NCBI GenBank assembly: GCA_020747015.1
Contig: JAGTJM010000152.1
Coordinates: 1 to 22,428, forward strand
Length of the DNA: 22,428 bases
Source: Pyrenochaeta sp. MPI-SDFR-AT-0127
Lineage: Eukaryota > Ascomycota > Dothideomycetes > Pleosporales > Cucurbitariaceae
Direction of reading: 5' to 3'
Shown here: one piece after another, positions 10,038 through 20,739 of the stretch
How positions within the stretch are numbered: position 1 is the stretch's first letter
Layout: each line of letters begins with the position of its first letter
The notes under the pieces: model-generated
The model's input: the letters and a program-made list of their open reading frames with translations, nothing else
Database searches by the model: none
Told to the model about the DNA's origin: nothing
Translations under genes and position numbers: made by a program

Positions 10038-10151
10038 AATTAGATAGATATCTAGATATTTTCTCCATGTCCTATTATACAAGATGTCCAAATTTGAAAG
10101 CGACAGCAAGTATGGCTGTTGAAATATTGCAGTCCTAGGTTGTGAGGTGCT

Positions 10152-10204
10152 TGCGGCGCCAAGTGTTCGCCGAGTGTCGGTGCACGTTCGGTGTCAGATT
10201 ACGT
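10152..10204 (-). repeat. Pogo-A right terminal inverted repeat (near-original)
   Basis: Read on the minus strand it starts ACGTAATCTGACACC. It keeps the CA, TG and CG sites that are mutated in the left copy, so it probably shows something close to the unmutated repeat. Confidence 0.85.
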
Positions 10205-10504
10205 TAGTGACTTGTTGGCTTTCATTGCTTGGATAGCTAGGATAATTCTGTCTTCACGAGGGAGTGATTCAATATCAGGTTGTTGAGACATCTCGATAGA
10301 AGGTGTAAAGAGGTGTGGTCTTGGCAGAGGTGCGCATTTCGGTGGGGTGGTGGTTCACGTTAGTGTTGAGTTATAATTGTGGAGAGGTGTGTAGCTGCAT
10401 TTAGTGCGCATCTCGATTGTGGAACACGTTATCCAAAACCTTGCTTGTTGACAACTGTGGTGGCCAACTTGCTTGTGAAAGTGCGCGATTTTTAATGCGC
10501 GGGG

Positions 10505-11153
10505 TAACTATGCACCCATGGCGTCGTGTTCGTTTTACCAGCTGAATTCACGACAGATATTCCGGCTCTACTTATTTCGCGAGTGGTTCGCGTAGCGTCT
10601 TCCCCGCTACCTTCCCGGGCGATCGCTTCAGCACCTCAGGATCCAACCTCAGCGCCAATTTACGGAGGGTCTTCGCTGACTACAGTGTGAAATGTACCCA
10701 ATCGACAGCCCTCAGCTGGGCCTAGTGTTCACCCGCGAACTATCGGTTGGAAGCATAGGCTGCGTTTTGCCTGAGCTGGCAAGGCATCCATGGGTCATCT
10801 CCTTTTCCGTCATCATCTGGGTGTTCAGACGTCCCGTGCATCCCCCTGCTGACTTTGTAGAGTGCTGTCTGACACCCCCCGCGGTCTTTCAAGGAAACAA
10901 GCGGCCAAGGTCTCAGCTGCCTAGACTATTCCGCCAATAATGAATGCGATGGTAAGCCTCTGGGATGGCTCTAGCTGGAACCATCAGATCAGCAATCATT
11001 CATACAAAGCCTGGCTGTTTTCACCAAATGCTCATGAAATAGCTTCTTACTTCGGCCTCAGTTGTACAGAACATTTACTTCTTCGATCCCATTTCGTGCG
11101 GGCTGTAAGCGTTTTCATCCAGCAGCTAAGACCCGACAACATCTTGTCTTCCG
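10505..11153. other. Intergenic / 5' flank of the FAD oxidoreductase gene
   Basis: Normal GC content, no RIP signature. Two short open frames (10692-10940 and 10940-11239) have no recognisable motifs and overlap the real start, so I treat them as chance. This stretch should hold the promoter and 5' leader of the gene starting at 11154; no clear TATA or CCAAT box could be assigned. Confidence 0.5.
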
Positions 11154-13602
11154 ATGGGGTCGATCACTCAACCCTCCCTGCCCGGCCCCGTCTTGGAAAG
11201 AACGCATATCCTTCAAGACATATTAGATCATGTGGATGAGTACTCCGACGAATTCGACAAAGTGGATTACCCTGCTCTGAAGGAAGATGTATTGAAGCCC
11301 GTAATAGCTGAGACATTTAACCCGGAAACCCAGATTCGAGGCTTTCTCAAGATGTTCCGACACACTCTGGCTTATAAGACAGCCTTGTCCAACATTGCGA
11401 GCAAAGAGTTGAGGCAGCAAATTGATAATTTTGTAAGCGGCAAAAGCGCCAAGGAGGTTGTAGCTGACAAAGAATCTCCCCTGGTGTCTCACAAGGGTCC
11501 ACCCGTTACTCATCACTTTTCACTGCTCAAGGAGCTGCAGAACCTTCTGCTCAGCTGCTTCGAGCTGAAAGCAGCGATCAAAGGCATTTTCCATCCGAAG
11601 CACAAACATGTCAGGGATCTCCCTGTTGTTTACGAGGATTTGAACGACTCCAAAGTGGTTGAGGTAAAGTATCCGGCCACCCTCATCTAGATGAGCGATT
11701 GACGCTGATTCGTACACCAGTGTGTCAGCGAAGTGCCGTTCGAGAACTGGGGCTCAACTGTACATAACACTCCAAAGCTCACCTTCCTCCCGAACACCGT
11801 CAAAGGTGTGCAGAATATCGTCCGTTTCGCTTTGAGCAAAAATTACCGCGTCCGATGTGCGGGATACAGACACAGTTGGTCTTCGATCTTCTCGCAAGAC
11901 AACGAGGTCTGCATCTCTTTTGTTAACCTCAAGACGGTTACGACGCTCCCAGATCCCATGACTCTCATTCCTGGAAAATACAACCCTGCGACAGTACCGG
12001 AACTCAAAACCATCGAATTGAAAGAAGAGACTGTGCCTGGGAAGAAAAGACTTTGTCGTGTAGGCGCTGCCGTCACGAATGAAGAGTTCAGGCGCTGGGC
12101 AATTGCTGGGAAGGCTTGGACTTTGCCGGCTGATGTGATTCTAGTTGAGGTAAGTGCGGAAATGATAAGTCCGTACCTTCGTCCAGCTCTTCGACGAATT
12201 ATAGATCTCGGAAGAGGAGGCCATCTTATTGTTCCTGATTTCTGACGCCTTGACACATTTCACTTTAACTTACCTGTATTCCCCAACAGCAAAGATATTA
12301 TACATCTAACGTTATGCTAGGTAACTATCGGTGGGGTCAACGGGCCAATTTGTCATGGCGCGGGCATTTCTCACAAGACCTTATCCGACTATGTCCGCCG
12401 CATTGAGTACGTGGACTGCCATGGCAACCTTCAGTTGGTAGATGATCCACATCATATCAAAGCGGCCGCTGGGGCATTTGGTCTCCTTGGCGTTGTAACC
12501 CATATTACCTTCGAGTTAGATGCCATGTCATACGCTGTTATGCAGCCTCTAAAGCAGGATGTGGGTTTAGGAGTGCCGCCCCTCGACAAGAACGACATTC
12601 CAGTAGCGCTGAGGAGCGAATGGTTCGATTCACCGGATGCGTCTGGGCAAGTGGCAAAGGCGACTGCAGAGTTTGAGCGGCGCGCTGCGAACGATTACTA
12701 CAGCGAGTACGTCAACAAAGTCTCTATGCGAAGGACGAACACCAGCTTACATATACAGGTGGTTTTGGTTCACCTACCAGAGGAAGGTATGGACCAACAC
12801 CTTCAACACCACGAGCGATCCCGCTCGAGCGGTCAACTACCCCGATAATGCCAATGTATTTCTACAATGGGTCGAGGGCTGGATCGGAGGCGTAGTTACA
12901 TCACACCCCTTCTTCAACGCCATTCCTGGATACTGGCAAGCGCAACTCATTGCCACGCTGGGGATGGCTGCTTTGCCACCTAAGTTCGGCGAGAGCGAAA
13001 CTCCAACATACAAAACGCTACTCCCGGACGCCTTGCACTTCCGTCGCGGTGTCCAAAACATGCGGGTGAGGGACTTGGAACTCCAGATCCCACTGCCACC
13101 CAAGAAGGATGATCCTTCAAAGCCAGACTTCAGCATCGTTCAACGCGCTTGGTGGGATGTCATTAAACTCGTCTACCAAGATGCCGAGACTGGAGGAGAT
13201 CCGTCATCTGCTATGCGGCTGGCCCTTGAGATGCGCATCATAGGGAGCAGCGATATGCTCCTTGCCCCTCAAAGAGGTAACGAGCTCGGCACACTCTCCA
13301 TCGAGGTGCTTACTTTGCCCGACGCTGTTACTGACCACGAATGGCATGAATTTGCACAGAAAGTGGTCGATCTTTGGACAAGCTATGGCGGCAACGTGAG
13401 ACCGCATTGGGCGAAAGAGTGGGAAGGTTGCTACTTCAAGGGTCAAGAGCCTAGGAAGTATTTGAAGGAAGTTGCGTATAAAGAGCAGATTCCGGAATTT
13501 CGTGATGCTCTCGCGGATATTGGACGGCAACATGGTTGGACGTTGGAGCAATTGAAAAATATGTATTCGAATGAGTTGTGGGATAAGATGGTTTTCGAAT
13601 AG
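11154..13602 (+). CDS. FAD-linked oxidoreductase (PCMH-type FAD domain, sugar-lactone-oxidase-like C-terminus)
   Basis: Exons 11154-11663, 11721-12149, 12321-12706 and 12759-13602 join in frame to about 722 aa. Donors are GTAAAG, GTAAGT and GTACGT; acceptors are CACCAG, TGCTAG and TACAG. Residues 1-170 are a mostly helical extension of unknown role. From about residue 177 (FENWGSTVHNTP, LPNTVKGVQNIV) a vanillyl-alcohol-oxidase-family FAD domain begins. AGYRHSWS (about 216-223) corresponds to the FAD-binding loop, whose histidine is covalently attached to FAD in aldonolactone oxidases. TIGGVNGPICHGAGI (about 314-328) is the second FAD contact. GAFGLLGVVTHITFEL and the late RPHWAKEW (about 656) match the D-arabinono/L-gulono-lactone oxidase C-terminal domain, HWxK included. 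The likely reaction is oxidation of a sugar lactone or alcohol using O2; the substrate is unknown. No signal peptide is seen, so it is probably intracellular. It is intact and free of RIP although repeats flank it on both sides. No pathway partners are in the window. Confidence 0.85.
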
Positions 13603-15034
13603 GTCGTGGGAGGTAAGAAGCAGGGTTGGGAGGGCGGGTTGTAACTTGTAAGTGGCACCCCAGATCTCCCAGCCTTAGCAGCCTACCTATCGTTATCTTC
13701 GAGATCATTGCAATCATTGCTCCTTCCAGGCAGAGCTGTTAAACATAAAGCATAACGCATAAAGGCTATATACTAGATCCATTCTTTAGCCAATTCTGTA
13801 ACATAAACCACCACCGAACCGGCCACCCTTGTGTCAGATAAAATGCTGAAATGCGCTTAGCAGAAATTGATGATTTCGATGATGGATTATGTGTTGATCA
13901 TGATTGTATTGATTGTGTTCTTTCGTTGGTTCTGTTCTCTCTCCTTTTTAAACACAGGCCCGATACATCGGTGATACATAGGTGATACCGTCCACGATGC
14001 AGTATTCCTGTACTTCAGTTTTTATGCCTCTTATCTGACAATAATACATGGATGATAGCGATGCCGTTGCGGCGACATAAGGAGCGTACGCTACCATATT
14101 GAATAGCAGCAACCGGAAAGATTTGAATTATTAAAATGAAGCAGAAAACGGAGTAGTAGAACGAATGACTAGGTCGGGCATAGAATGCGGATGTTAGGAG
14201 GCATGGCCAGTCTCATATCTCTGGGAGGCGATCAGCCAGCGCCATGAAGCATGTCGGACCGGTTTGCTAAATCTGCCTCTTGGGCTGTAGGACGCCTCGA
14301 CACTCAGTACGCGAGCCATACCAAGAGGAGGAAATTGTCGTGCGACACAAACGTTGCTGATATTGGTCCGCAGGGGGGAAGAGGCGATGCTTGGTAGTAC
14401 CATCCTAAGAAAGGCTTGAGCGGCGCATGGATAATATTGCGAGTGTTGTTTCCTTTGGGACAGACGCCACGCTGCTCAAGCGCTGATGCTTCGTATCAAG
14501 GCGGGTGGGAGATGAAAGGAAAAGCCACAGGCAAAGCCCGCGTCATGCTTATTAAGGGAAGATCTGCAGGGGTATAATTGCTTCTTGGGACGTCATCATA
14601 TGTGGCGAGTTATCGTGTTTTTCAAGAACATGATGCAGGTGCAAGCCCTGCAATTGTATGATCATTGGTCTCTGAGCTGCTGTGAGAGAGTAGTGACTGA
14701 TTTGACAGCTCGGTGACAGTCCAGCAGTCGACGTTGACAGCGCCATGTTTCTGCTATCTACCGGCGCTTATGCAGTAGTACGTTGGCTCAAGGCTTGAAG
14801 CCACCACAAGTTAGTCCACATCGATGCGCTCTTGTGCATGGGAGCAATGGCGTTCCGCCGAGAGAAGGCCCAGGGCTTGAGGCTTCCGGTGTCCGTCGCG
14901 ACATGTAGGTGGGTGGCATCTTGAAGTGCTCGAGCGAGCATGCGCATCCATACGTTTGTGGAATGTCCGCAGGACGTTTGTGACCGGAGATGCGTGGGGA
15001 GCCATATTTGGGGCGTGCAGACAAGCTTTCGCTA
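13603..15034. other. Intergenic, no gene seen
   Basis: This is the 3' flank of the oxidoreductase gene, with AT-rich sequence around 13740-13800 that could hold polyadenylation signals, then normal-composition DNA. Small open frames on the minus strand (around 14194-14746 and 14788-15084) overlap one another and lack motifs. A minor 11-bp direct repeat (GATACATCGGT, GATACATAGGT, then GATAC) lies at 13962-13988. Confidence 0.45.
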
Positions 15035-15045
15035 ACGTGTTGCAC

Positions 15046-15075
15046 CACCTGACGCACGTCCCCACCTGACGCACG
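15046..15075 (+). repeat. Two direct 13-bp repeats in the pogo-C terminal region
   Basis: CACCTGACGCACG occurs at 15046-15058 and again at 15063-15075, a period of 17 bases. Such subterminal direct repeats commonly serve as transposase-binding sites. Confidence 0.8.
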
Positions 15076-15133
15076 CGCGAACACTAAAACACCAAACTCA
15101 CTCTATCTTTCAAACCACCATAACTCAACCAAT

Positions 15134-15406
15134 ATGGCAAATATTGAGGCTGCAATTAAAGCAATAGAATCCTTAGAGCTTAGAGAACGTTTTACGTACT
15201 AAGATTATGCTGATCAGTATAGCTGTTTACGCTCTGCGCTGTCGAGACGCTACCGCGGCATTTTAAGCAGTATAGTAACTAAAGTTAATAGGGACTAACT
15301 TCTTAACACTATATAAGAAACCGAGTTTATATAATATATAATAGACCTTTACGCACGTAGATTACCTCCTTTAAAGCCTATAATATAAAACTTTACATCC
15401 TAAATT
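15134..15406 (+). pseudogene. Pogo-C transposase N-terminus, truncated and RIP-mutated
   Basis: An ATG at 15134 opens MANIEAAIKAIESLELRERF, a psq-type helix-turn-helix start usual for fungal pogo transposases, followed by RSALSRRYRGILSS. One frame holds to the gypsy junction through LLNT, ETEF and LYARRLPPLKPII, the start of the CENP-B-type domain (family pattern like LTARGLPPT). All the stops in this frame are TAA at places where the family has Gln or another CAA-encoded residue, as expected from CAA-to-TAA mutation. The frame ends at the LTR (15407). It encodes no functional protein. Confidence 0.8.
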
Positions 15407-15704
15407 TATAATAACATAGGTACTAGAGGGTTCTAAAACGAATCTAAGTATAACTTAAAGGTATATAGAAGTATATACTATAGTAGATAACTAAGAATAC
15501 CTCTATTCCTATAGGTCTAATATAGAAGGATAAGAAGAACTTATTCTACTATCTACTACTAAAGAGCTATACTTATATATAGAGAAATAGGGGTAATAGG
15601 GCCTAATTAGGATAGTATTAGAGGTAGGTCTAATATCCTCTAAATAAACCTCCCTTCTTATAGGAACGCGTATATATCTCTATTTCTATATAATATTTAT
15701 TATA
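15407..15704 (-). repeat. Gypsy 3' LTR (left copy)
   Basis: It starts TATAATAACATAGG on + and ends TTATTATA. The TG...CA ends of an LTR would become TA...TA after RIP, as seen here. It matches 22132-22423 nearly throughout, with small indels and a few substitutions. Confidence 0.87.
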
Positions 15705-15720
15705 TTACCCCCCTCCTTAG
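15705..15720 (-). other. Gypsy polypurine tract
   Basis: On the minus strand this reads CTAAGGAGGGGGGTAA directly before the 3' LTR. A purine run at this spot primes second-strand synthesis in LTR retrotransposons. It independently confirms minus orientation. Confidence 0.7.
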
Positions 15721-17499
15721 GAGAGATAGTCCTTATCTCTTAGAGAGCTAAAAGGGTAATATATAGTACTCTTAGATATCTTTCTTAATAGATTTTAAGT
15801 TTATTCTAAATTAGATCTAAATTAGGGCTAACCTTAATTCTACGCTTACCTTAGGTCTAAGTTACCTTTACCTTAAGTTAGCTATTTACTTATTAGTATA
15901 ATTAAAATAATCCTACTTACTATAGCTACTTTCTCCTTTTTATATACTACTTCCTATTATAAGAGCCTACGCCTAAATCCTATCTAATACTATTTCTTAG
16001 CTAACTATTACTTAGCTATACCTATAATACCTATTTCTATACTCCCTAAGGCTCTACCTATAGCCTATAAGATTATTTATATATATACTATAAGGGCTTT
16101 AGCCTATAGTAAAAATATTAAGTTTAGATTCCCTTTAGAGGAATCTAAGAAGTATATATATTATATATAGGGTAATAAAGTTTACTATCTAGTTCCCCTA
16201 TATATAAGTTAGGAGTATAAGGAGCTAGAAGCTACCCTTAATTATAGGTCTACTACTAAGGAGTAGATAGAGTTTAAGGAGTTAGGAGAGGAGGAGGAGG
16301 AGGGCTAGAGAATATAATAGCTACTATAGTTTTAGTAGTATTATAGCTTAAGACTATAGTATAGATAGTAACTATATAGGTTAAAAGCCTAACTACTATT
16401 AAGCTACTATATACTACTTACCTTCGCTAGGAAGAGTAGGTAGAGGAGATTTAGGCTATAGGGGCTAAACTAGCTAAGTTAACTAGTATAGTTACTTAGT
16501 TAGTTATAGTAATAGACGCGGTAGTAGGTACTTTAGTACCTCCTCCCCTAGGTCTAGCTACGTATAGATAGGGTTAGAAGCTATATAGAAGGAATATAGG
16601 GGTAACGCTATTATTAGTTACTAGAGAGTTAGAAGGGGAGGCTTAGGCTACTCTATTAGAGAGTAAGTTAGAGACTAACCTTTAATAGGAATATTAGGAT
16701 CTAAAAGAACTCTAAGATAGATTCTTATTATAGTAGTTATACTAGGCTTTATAGGGAGCTTCTATAGTATAATACTACCTATCTCTCTAAACTTAATTTA
16801 ATTATCTATAAGTACTAAAGGTCCTCTATACTCTTTCCTAAATAGTAATCTATTTATATAGGCTCCTTAGGGGTCTTAGCTAATTTAGATACTTATTATA
16901 GAAGTCCTAAACTTATAAGGTATACCTATAAAGTTTAAGGTATTATACTAAACTACGTCTAAGTTATATCTAACCTACTTAATCTTATACTTTAGCTTTA
17001 AGTAGTAAAGTTACTAGCTAGGATTTCCTCTACCTCCTATTCCTTAACGCCTTATATAGGTATACTAGGTAGTTTTAAAGTCTCTTACTCTAAGAGGAGA
17101 TTAGAGAGATCTTTATATAGGATATCTAGTATAAAGATATTATAGATCTTAGAGCTATATAGTAGTTTTAACCTATAAGAGTAGCCTACTTATTTAAGAA
17201 CTTTAAAGAGACCCTTCTACTATTTAGATAGCTTTTAGCTAGGGTAGTTAGCTATAAGGTTCTTAGTTAATAAGTAAACCTTATTACTAATAACCTAATT
17301 AATAGGCTAGTAGTAATAATCTATAATAGATCTTATTTAGTTCTAAGCCTTTTCTATATTCTTTTTTACCTCCTACTATATATTATATATATAGGTAGTA
17401 AGGGTAAGAGCCTCCTTATTATTTAGTATCTTAGAAAAGGTTAACTTTATAGGTTAAGCCTAATCTTAACTCTAGTATAGTTTAGAGCTATATAAGACT

Positions 17500-19655
17500 T
17501 AATATAGTATTAATTTAAGCGTATTATAAGTAGTATAACTTAAGCTTAATTAATTATAAGTAATAGTTTACTCTAATTATCCTAATAATAGGATATAAAG
17601 GGCCTTAGCCTTTAATCTAAGTATTTATTTATAATCTCTATTTATCTATCTATTTATTTATAATAGGCTATAGATAGTTTTACCTTAATACCTATAATCT
17701 AATAGAATTTAGACTAGAATTAGGATATAAACTAGAGGCTATAATCTAATACTATACTTTTAGGCGTATACCTAAAATAATAGATCTATTAGATAAATAG
17801 GTAGCTATACCTAAGGTATTAATTATCTTATAGTAAGGATAGTAATAGCTTATTTAGATAAGTAGTTAATAATAACTATTACCTATTATATCTAGAGTAG
17901 TCTTAGGGGAACTCCTTAAAGTTAATATATAATATTATATAGGCTAGTTAGGGATAGGAGTAGTTATAGATAACTAGAGAGTTAGCTCTATCTTAGATAG
18001 CCTTATTAGTAAGGGATATAGTTCTTATATAGTATTTATAGGTAGCTCCTATACCTTTCTAGTAATAATAGTAAGATAGGAGCTAATATTCTTAGAGGTA
18101 CTAGGGTAGTAGAGGAGATCTAGTTATAGACCTCCCTAATAAGAAGGTATAAAGTAAGGAGTTAATAGGTATATAAAGTTAATCTCTATAGAGTAGGAGT
18201 CTATTCTCTATCTAATATTACTTTAGTAGGGTTTTTTATTCTTCTATAAAGGAATTCTAATTTTCTTAGAGGAGAGCCTTAATTAGCTCTAGGGAGTCTA
18301 AGTTTATAATATCCTAGAGAGGAGTAATTACTAAAATAGTTAACTCTTATAGAGGATAGTCCTTTAAGTAGTTTACTACTAGGTTAGAGTTAATATAGGT
18401 ATATAATCTCTTAGGACCTAGTAAATATATAAGTAGTTATCCTTCTATACTACTTTAATACTATTAACCTCCTATTTATATTAACTTAGGATATCTACCT
18501 AGTATTACTTACGCCTAGCGTATATTTAATTTAGAAGTTAAATAGTACTATAACCTCTACCTAATAGGCTTATTATATATTTAGTACTTTAGTAGTTATA
18601 AAGTATTTAAGGACTAGTAATCTAAGTATACTTAGATCTAGTATTAAACTATAGATAGTTTAGGCCTCTATTTTATAAACGTATATAATTATAAAGAGTT
18701 CTTTATTATAGATTTCCTAGTTTAGTTTAGATCTAGATAGGGTATAACTATAGAAGGTAATAGGATACTACTTTTTATTAGGGTACCTTTAGGATAGAAC
18801 TCCTATAATTACACTATTAGATATATCTATTTCTATCTTTATTTTATATTTAGTATTAAAATAGGCTAGGGTTAGGATTACTAGAAGAGTAGCTTTAATT
18901 TTATTAAATACTTACTAATAGTTAGGGACTATATAAAGGGATTTACTAGGCTCTAAAGAGTAATTATTAGCTTTATAATATATAAGAAGTCTTTAATAAA
19001 TTACCTATAGAATCTAGTAAACCTAGGAATAACTTTATACCTATAATTATAGTAGGTTTAGCCTAGTTTTAGAGGACTTTAACTTTAATAGGATCTACCT
19101 TAATTCCTTATTTATTAAGATATATCCTAAATATCTAGTATAAGTTATATAAAATTTACTCTTCTTAATATCTACCTAGAGACTAGCTATTAAAGTTACT
19201 CTAGAACTTATAAATATATTCCTAATAAGTTAGGGATCTTTAGAGTAGATTAGGATATTATCTAGTAGCTATATAGAATTATCTAGATAGTTAATTAAAA
19301 TTATTTATATATCTTTAATAGGTAGCGGCCTATTATAGAGTCTAAAGGGTAAGACCTTATATTTATAGCTACTATAATAGGTCTAAAAGGAATATACTCT
19401 TTAGATTTAGGATCTATCCTAATCTTATTAAAGGTAGTATAGATATTAAACTTAGTAAAGATCTTAGCCTTAGATAGTCTTAATAATAACTTATCTATAT
19501 AGGGTATTAGATAGGTATCTTTATATATAAGGTTATTTAACTTTTAATAGTCTATATAGATATATAATCCTCCTCCTAGTTTCTTAATAGTAAGAATTAG
19601 AGAAGTAAAGGGCTCTAACTTACTTTAATAAAACCTTCTAAAGGTACTTAAGTAT
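17500..19655 (-). pseudogene. Gypsy pol (reverse transcriptase, RNase H, integrase), inactivated
   Basis: Translated on the minus strand with Gln at TAA/TAG, the pieces follow the Ty3/gypsy pol order. RT begins near 19653 (LKYL, then YRLLKV) and shows LPFRLYNRP and the active-site box LLDNILIYSKD at about 19270-19233, where the family has YLDDILIYS, so the second Asp is Asn. IKKSKFYITYTRYLGYIL follows. RNase H has IKIEIDISNSVIIGVLSQ (about 18830-18780) and NQEIYNKELF. Integrase has INFKEFP (about 17926-17906), where family members have MDFKEFP, so a catalytic Asp is Asn, then INYLSKQA and a recognisable TDGQTEI-type site at about 17650, and YLDQRLRPF. Ends are approximate; protease and the integrase zinc-binding region upstream were not resolved. 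In life it would copy the RNA to cDNA and integrate it; this copy has many stops and active-site changes. Confidence 0.83.
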
Positions 19656-20739
19656 ATAGCCTTAATAGCTCTAACTCTATTTAATTCTACTTATATAATA
19701 GGGATATATATTTAGTAAAGTTCCTTAAGTATAATCTTATAGTTATAAGATAAGAAGGGGGTATTTATTAGTATCTACCTTATTAAATATATCTAATATA
19801 GATATAATAGGAGGGTAGTTAGTCCTTAATTAGCTTACGTTCTCTAGCTTATCCTTATAATCTTAAGTAATTAATTAATTTTATATAGGCTTATAGTAAA
19901 GAACTTATTTCTAGCTTTTTAAGATTAAAATAGAAAGTATTAGCTAAAATTAGGGTAATCTAAAATAGGTAGTAGTAATAGGGCTTTTAGATAGAGGTAG
20001 CTACTAGGCTTTAGTAGGATAGTATAGCGCCTTAGAGTAGGTAGCTTAAGTATACCTTAATCTAGTAAGTAAGTATAGGCTATTATTTTCCTAATACTCC
20101 TCCTTATCCTATAAGGTATCTTATTATTATATATCTAGCTTACTACTTAGTAGTAGTTAGGTAGAGCTATATAGGATAGGGAGTAGGTTATAAGAGATAG
20201 ATATTATAGGCTATACTATCTATAAGTAATCTATATTAAGTATAATCTAAACGTTTTAGCTAATAAAGGCTAATAATATAATCCTAAGCGCCTAGGTTAA
20301 GGATAATAAAGGGTAATTAAGAATCTTATATCTATTAATCTTTAAATATAGCGAAATATAGTAAGTAAGCTAGAAGATATCTAATCCTTAAACCTTAAAC
20401 TATAACCTAGTAGAGTAGCTTTTAGATAGGTTATTAAAGGCTATAGAAATAGAAGAAGTAATCTTAGAATTAAGAAATAATAACCTTAGGCTCCTATATC
20501 TACTAGGGAATAGAGCTATACCTAAGTTATTATAATATAGAATAAAGAAATAAGGAAATAAGAGCTATAGAATAAATAAGAGAGATTAAGACTAGATATA
20601 TTATATTAGCTTAGGCCTAGGAAGGATTATCCTCCTAGGTAGTATTATTTCCTAACTAAATTAGATCTATATTATAACTTTCTATATATCCTTAAATTCT
20701 TCTTCCTCTAGTTTAATCTAGTAACTTATAGTTTAGATA

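Larger units (their letters stand above)
8037..10204 (+). mobile_element. Pogo-A: Fot1/pogo-type DNA transposon, complete ends, RIP-mutated on its left part
   Basis: A 2168-bp element flanked by TA on both sides (8035-8036 and 10205-10206), the normal Tc1/mariner-pogo target duplication. Inverted repeats of about 53 bp start ACGTAATC on both ends. The two flanks rejoin the pogo-B reading frame when the element is removed with one TA, which fixes both boundaries. The left about 1 kb is strongly RIP-mutated; mutation fades through 8950-9900, and the last about 300 bp look almost normal. Confidence 0.88.
8003..10291 (-). pseudogene. Pogo-B transposase N-terminus (interrupted)
   Basis: A minus-strand ATG at 10291-10289 opens MSQQPDIESLPREDRIILAI and continues QAMKANKSL to the TA at 10205-10206. 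Removing pogo-A and one copy of the TA joins this frame to 8036-8003. The joined text reads SLR*RRATTIYNV, which fits the psq-type helix-turn-helix that opens fungal pogo transposases (a pattern like SLRxAAxxYNV). The one stop is TAG, where CAG is expected. The 10205-10291 piece is unmutated, the 8003-8036 piece lightly so. Downstream coding sequence is lost beyond the MULE. Confidence 0.66.
8003..10504 (-). mobile_element. Pogo-B: 5' end of a pogo/Fot1-type transposon, minus strand, split by insertions
   Basis: The element runs leftward from about 10504 to 8003, with pogo-A (8037-10204) inserted at a TA and the MULE cutting it off at 8003. The right segment (10205-10504) holds the terminal region and 5' leader. 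The proposed end reads CCCCGCGCATT on the minus strand, next to a TA at 10505-10506, with a nearby inverted GCGC motif (GCGCGATTTTTAATGCGC at 10483-10500). The rest of the element is not found left of the MULE, so only about 330 bp of it remain here. The outer boundary is inferred from the TA and the terminal composition. Confidence 0.6.
15035..15406 (+). mobile_element. Pogo-C: 5' end of a third pogo-type transposon, cut by the gypsy element
   Basis: The proposed left end is ACGTGTTGCACC at 15035, preceded by TA (15033-15034). The terminal region has two direct CACCTGACGCACG repeats, then a leader and the start of a transposase frame. RIP is absent up to about 15180 and becomes strong by 15290. 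The rest of the element should lie beyond the right edge of the window, past the gypsy insertion. The exact left boundary is inferred from the TA and the resemblance to the ACGT start of pogo-A. Confidence 0.65.

Noticed and set aside
10692..11239. Two short + strand open frames before the FAD gene
   Set aside because: No motifs, no usable splice sites joining them to 11154, and the second overlaps the supported start in another frame.
11223..13717. Minus-strand open frames under the FAD gene
   Set aside because: They are shadows of a well-supported spliced gene on the plus strand.
13962..13988. GATACATCGGT direct repeat as a regulatory array
   Set aside because: Only two full copies in a GAT-rich stretch; not enough to support a function.
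14194..15084. Several small minus-strand open frames
   Set aside because: They overlap one another, lack motifs and partly run into the pogo-C end.
15900..16400. Possible chromodomain at the end of gypsy integrase (minus strand)
   Set aside because: Weak resemblance (ELDSKLYY) only; the W and E residues typical of the fold could not be placed.
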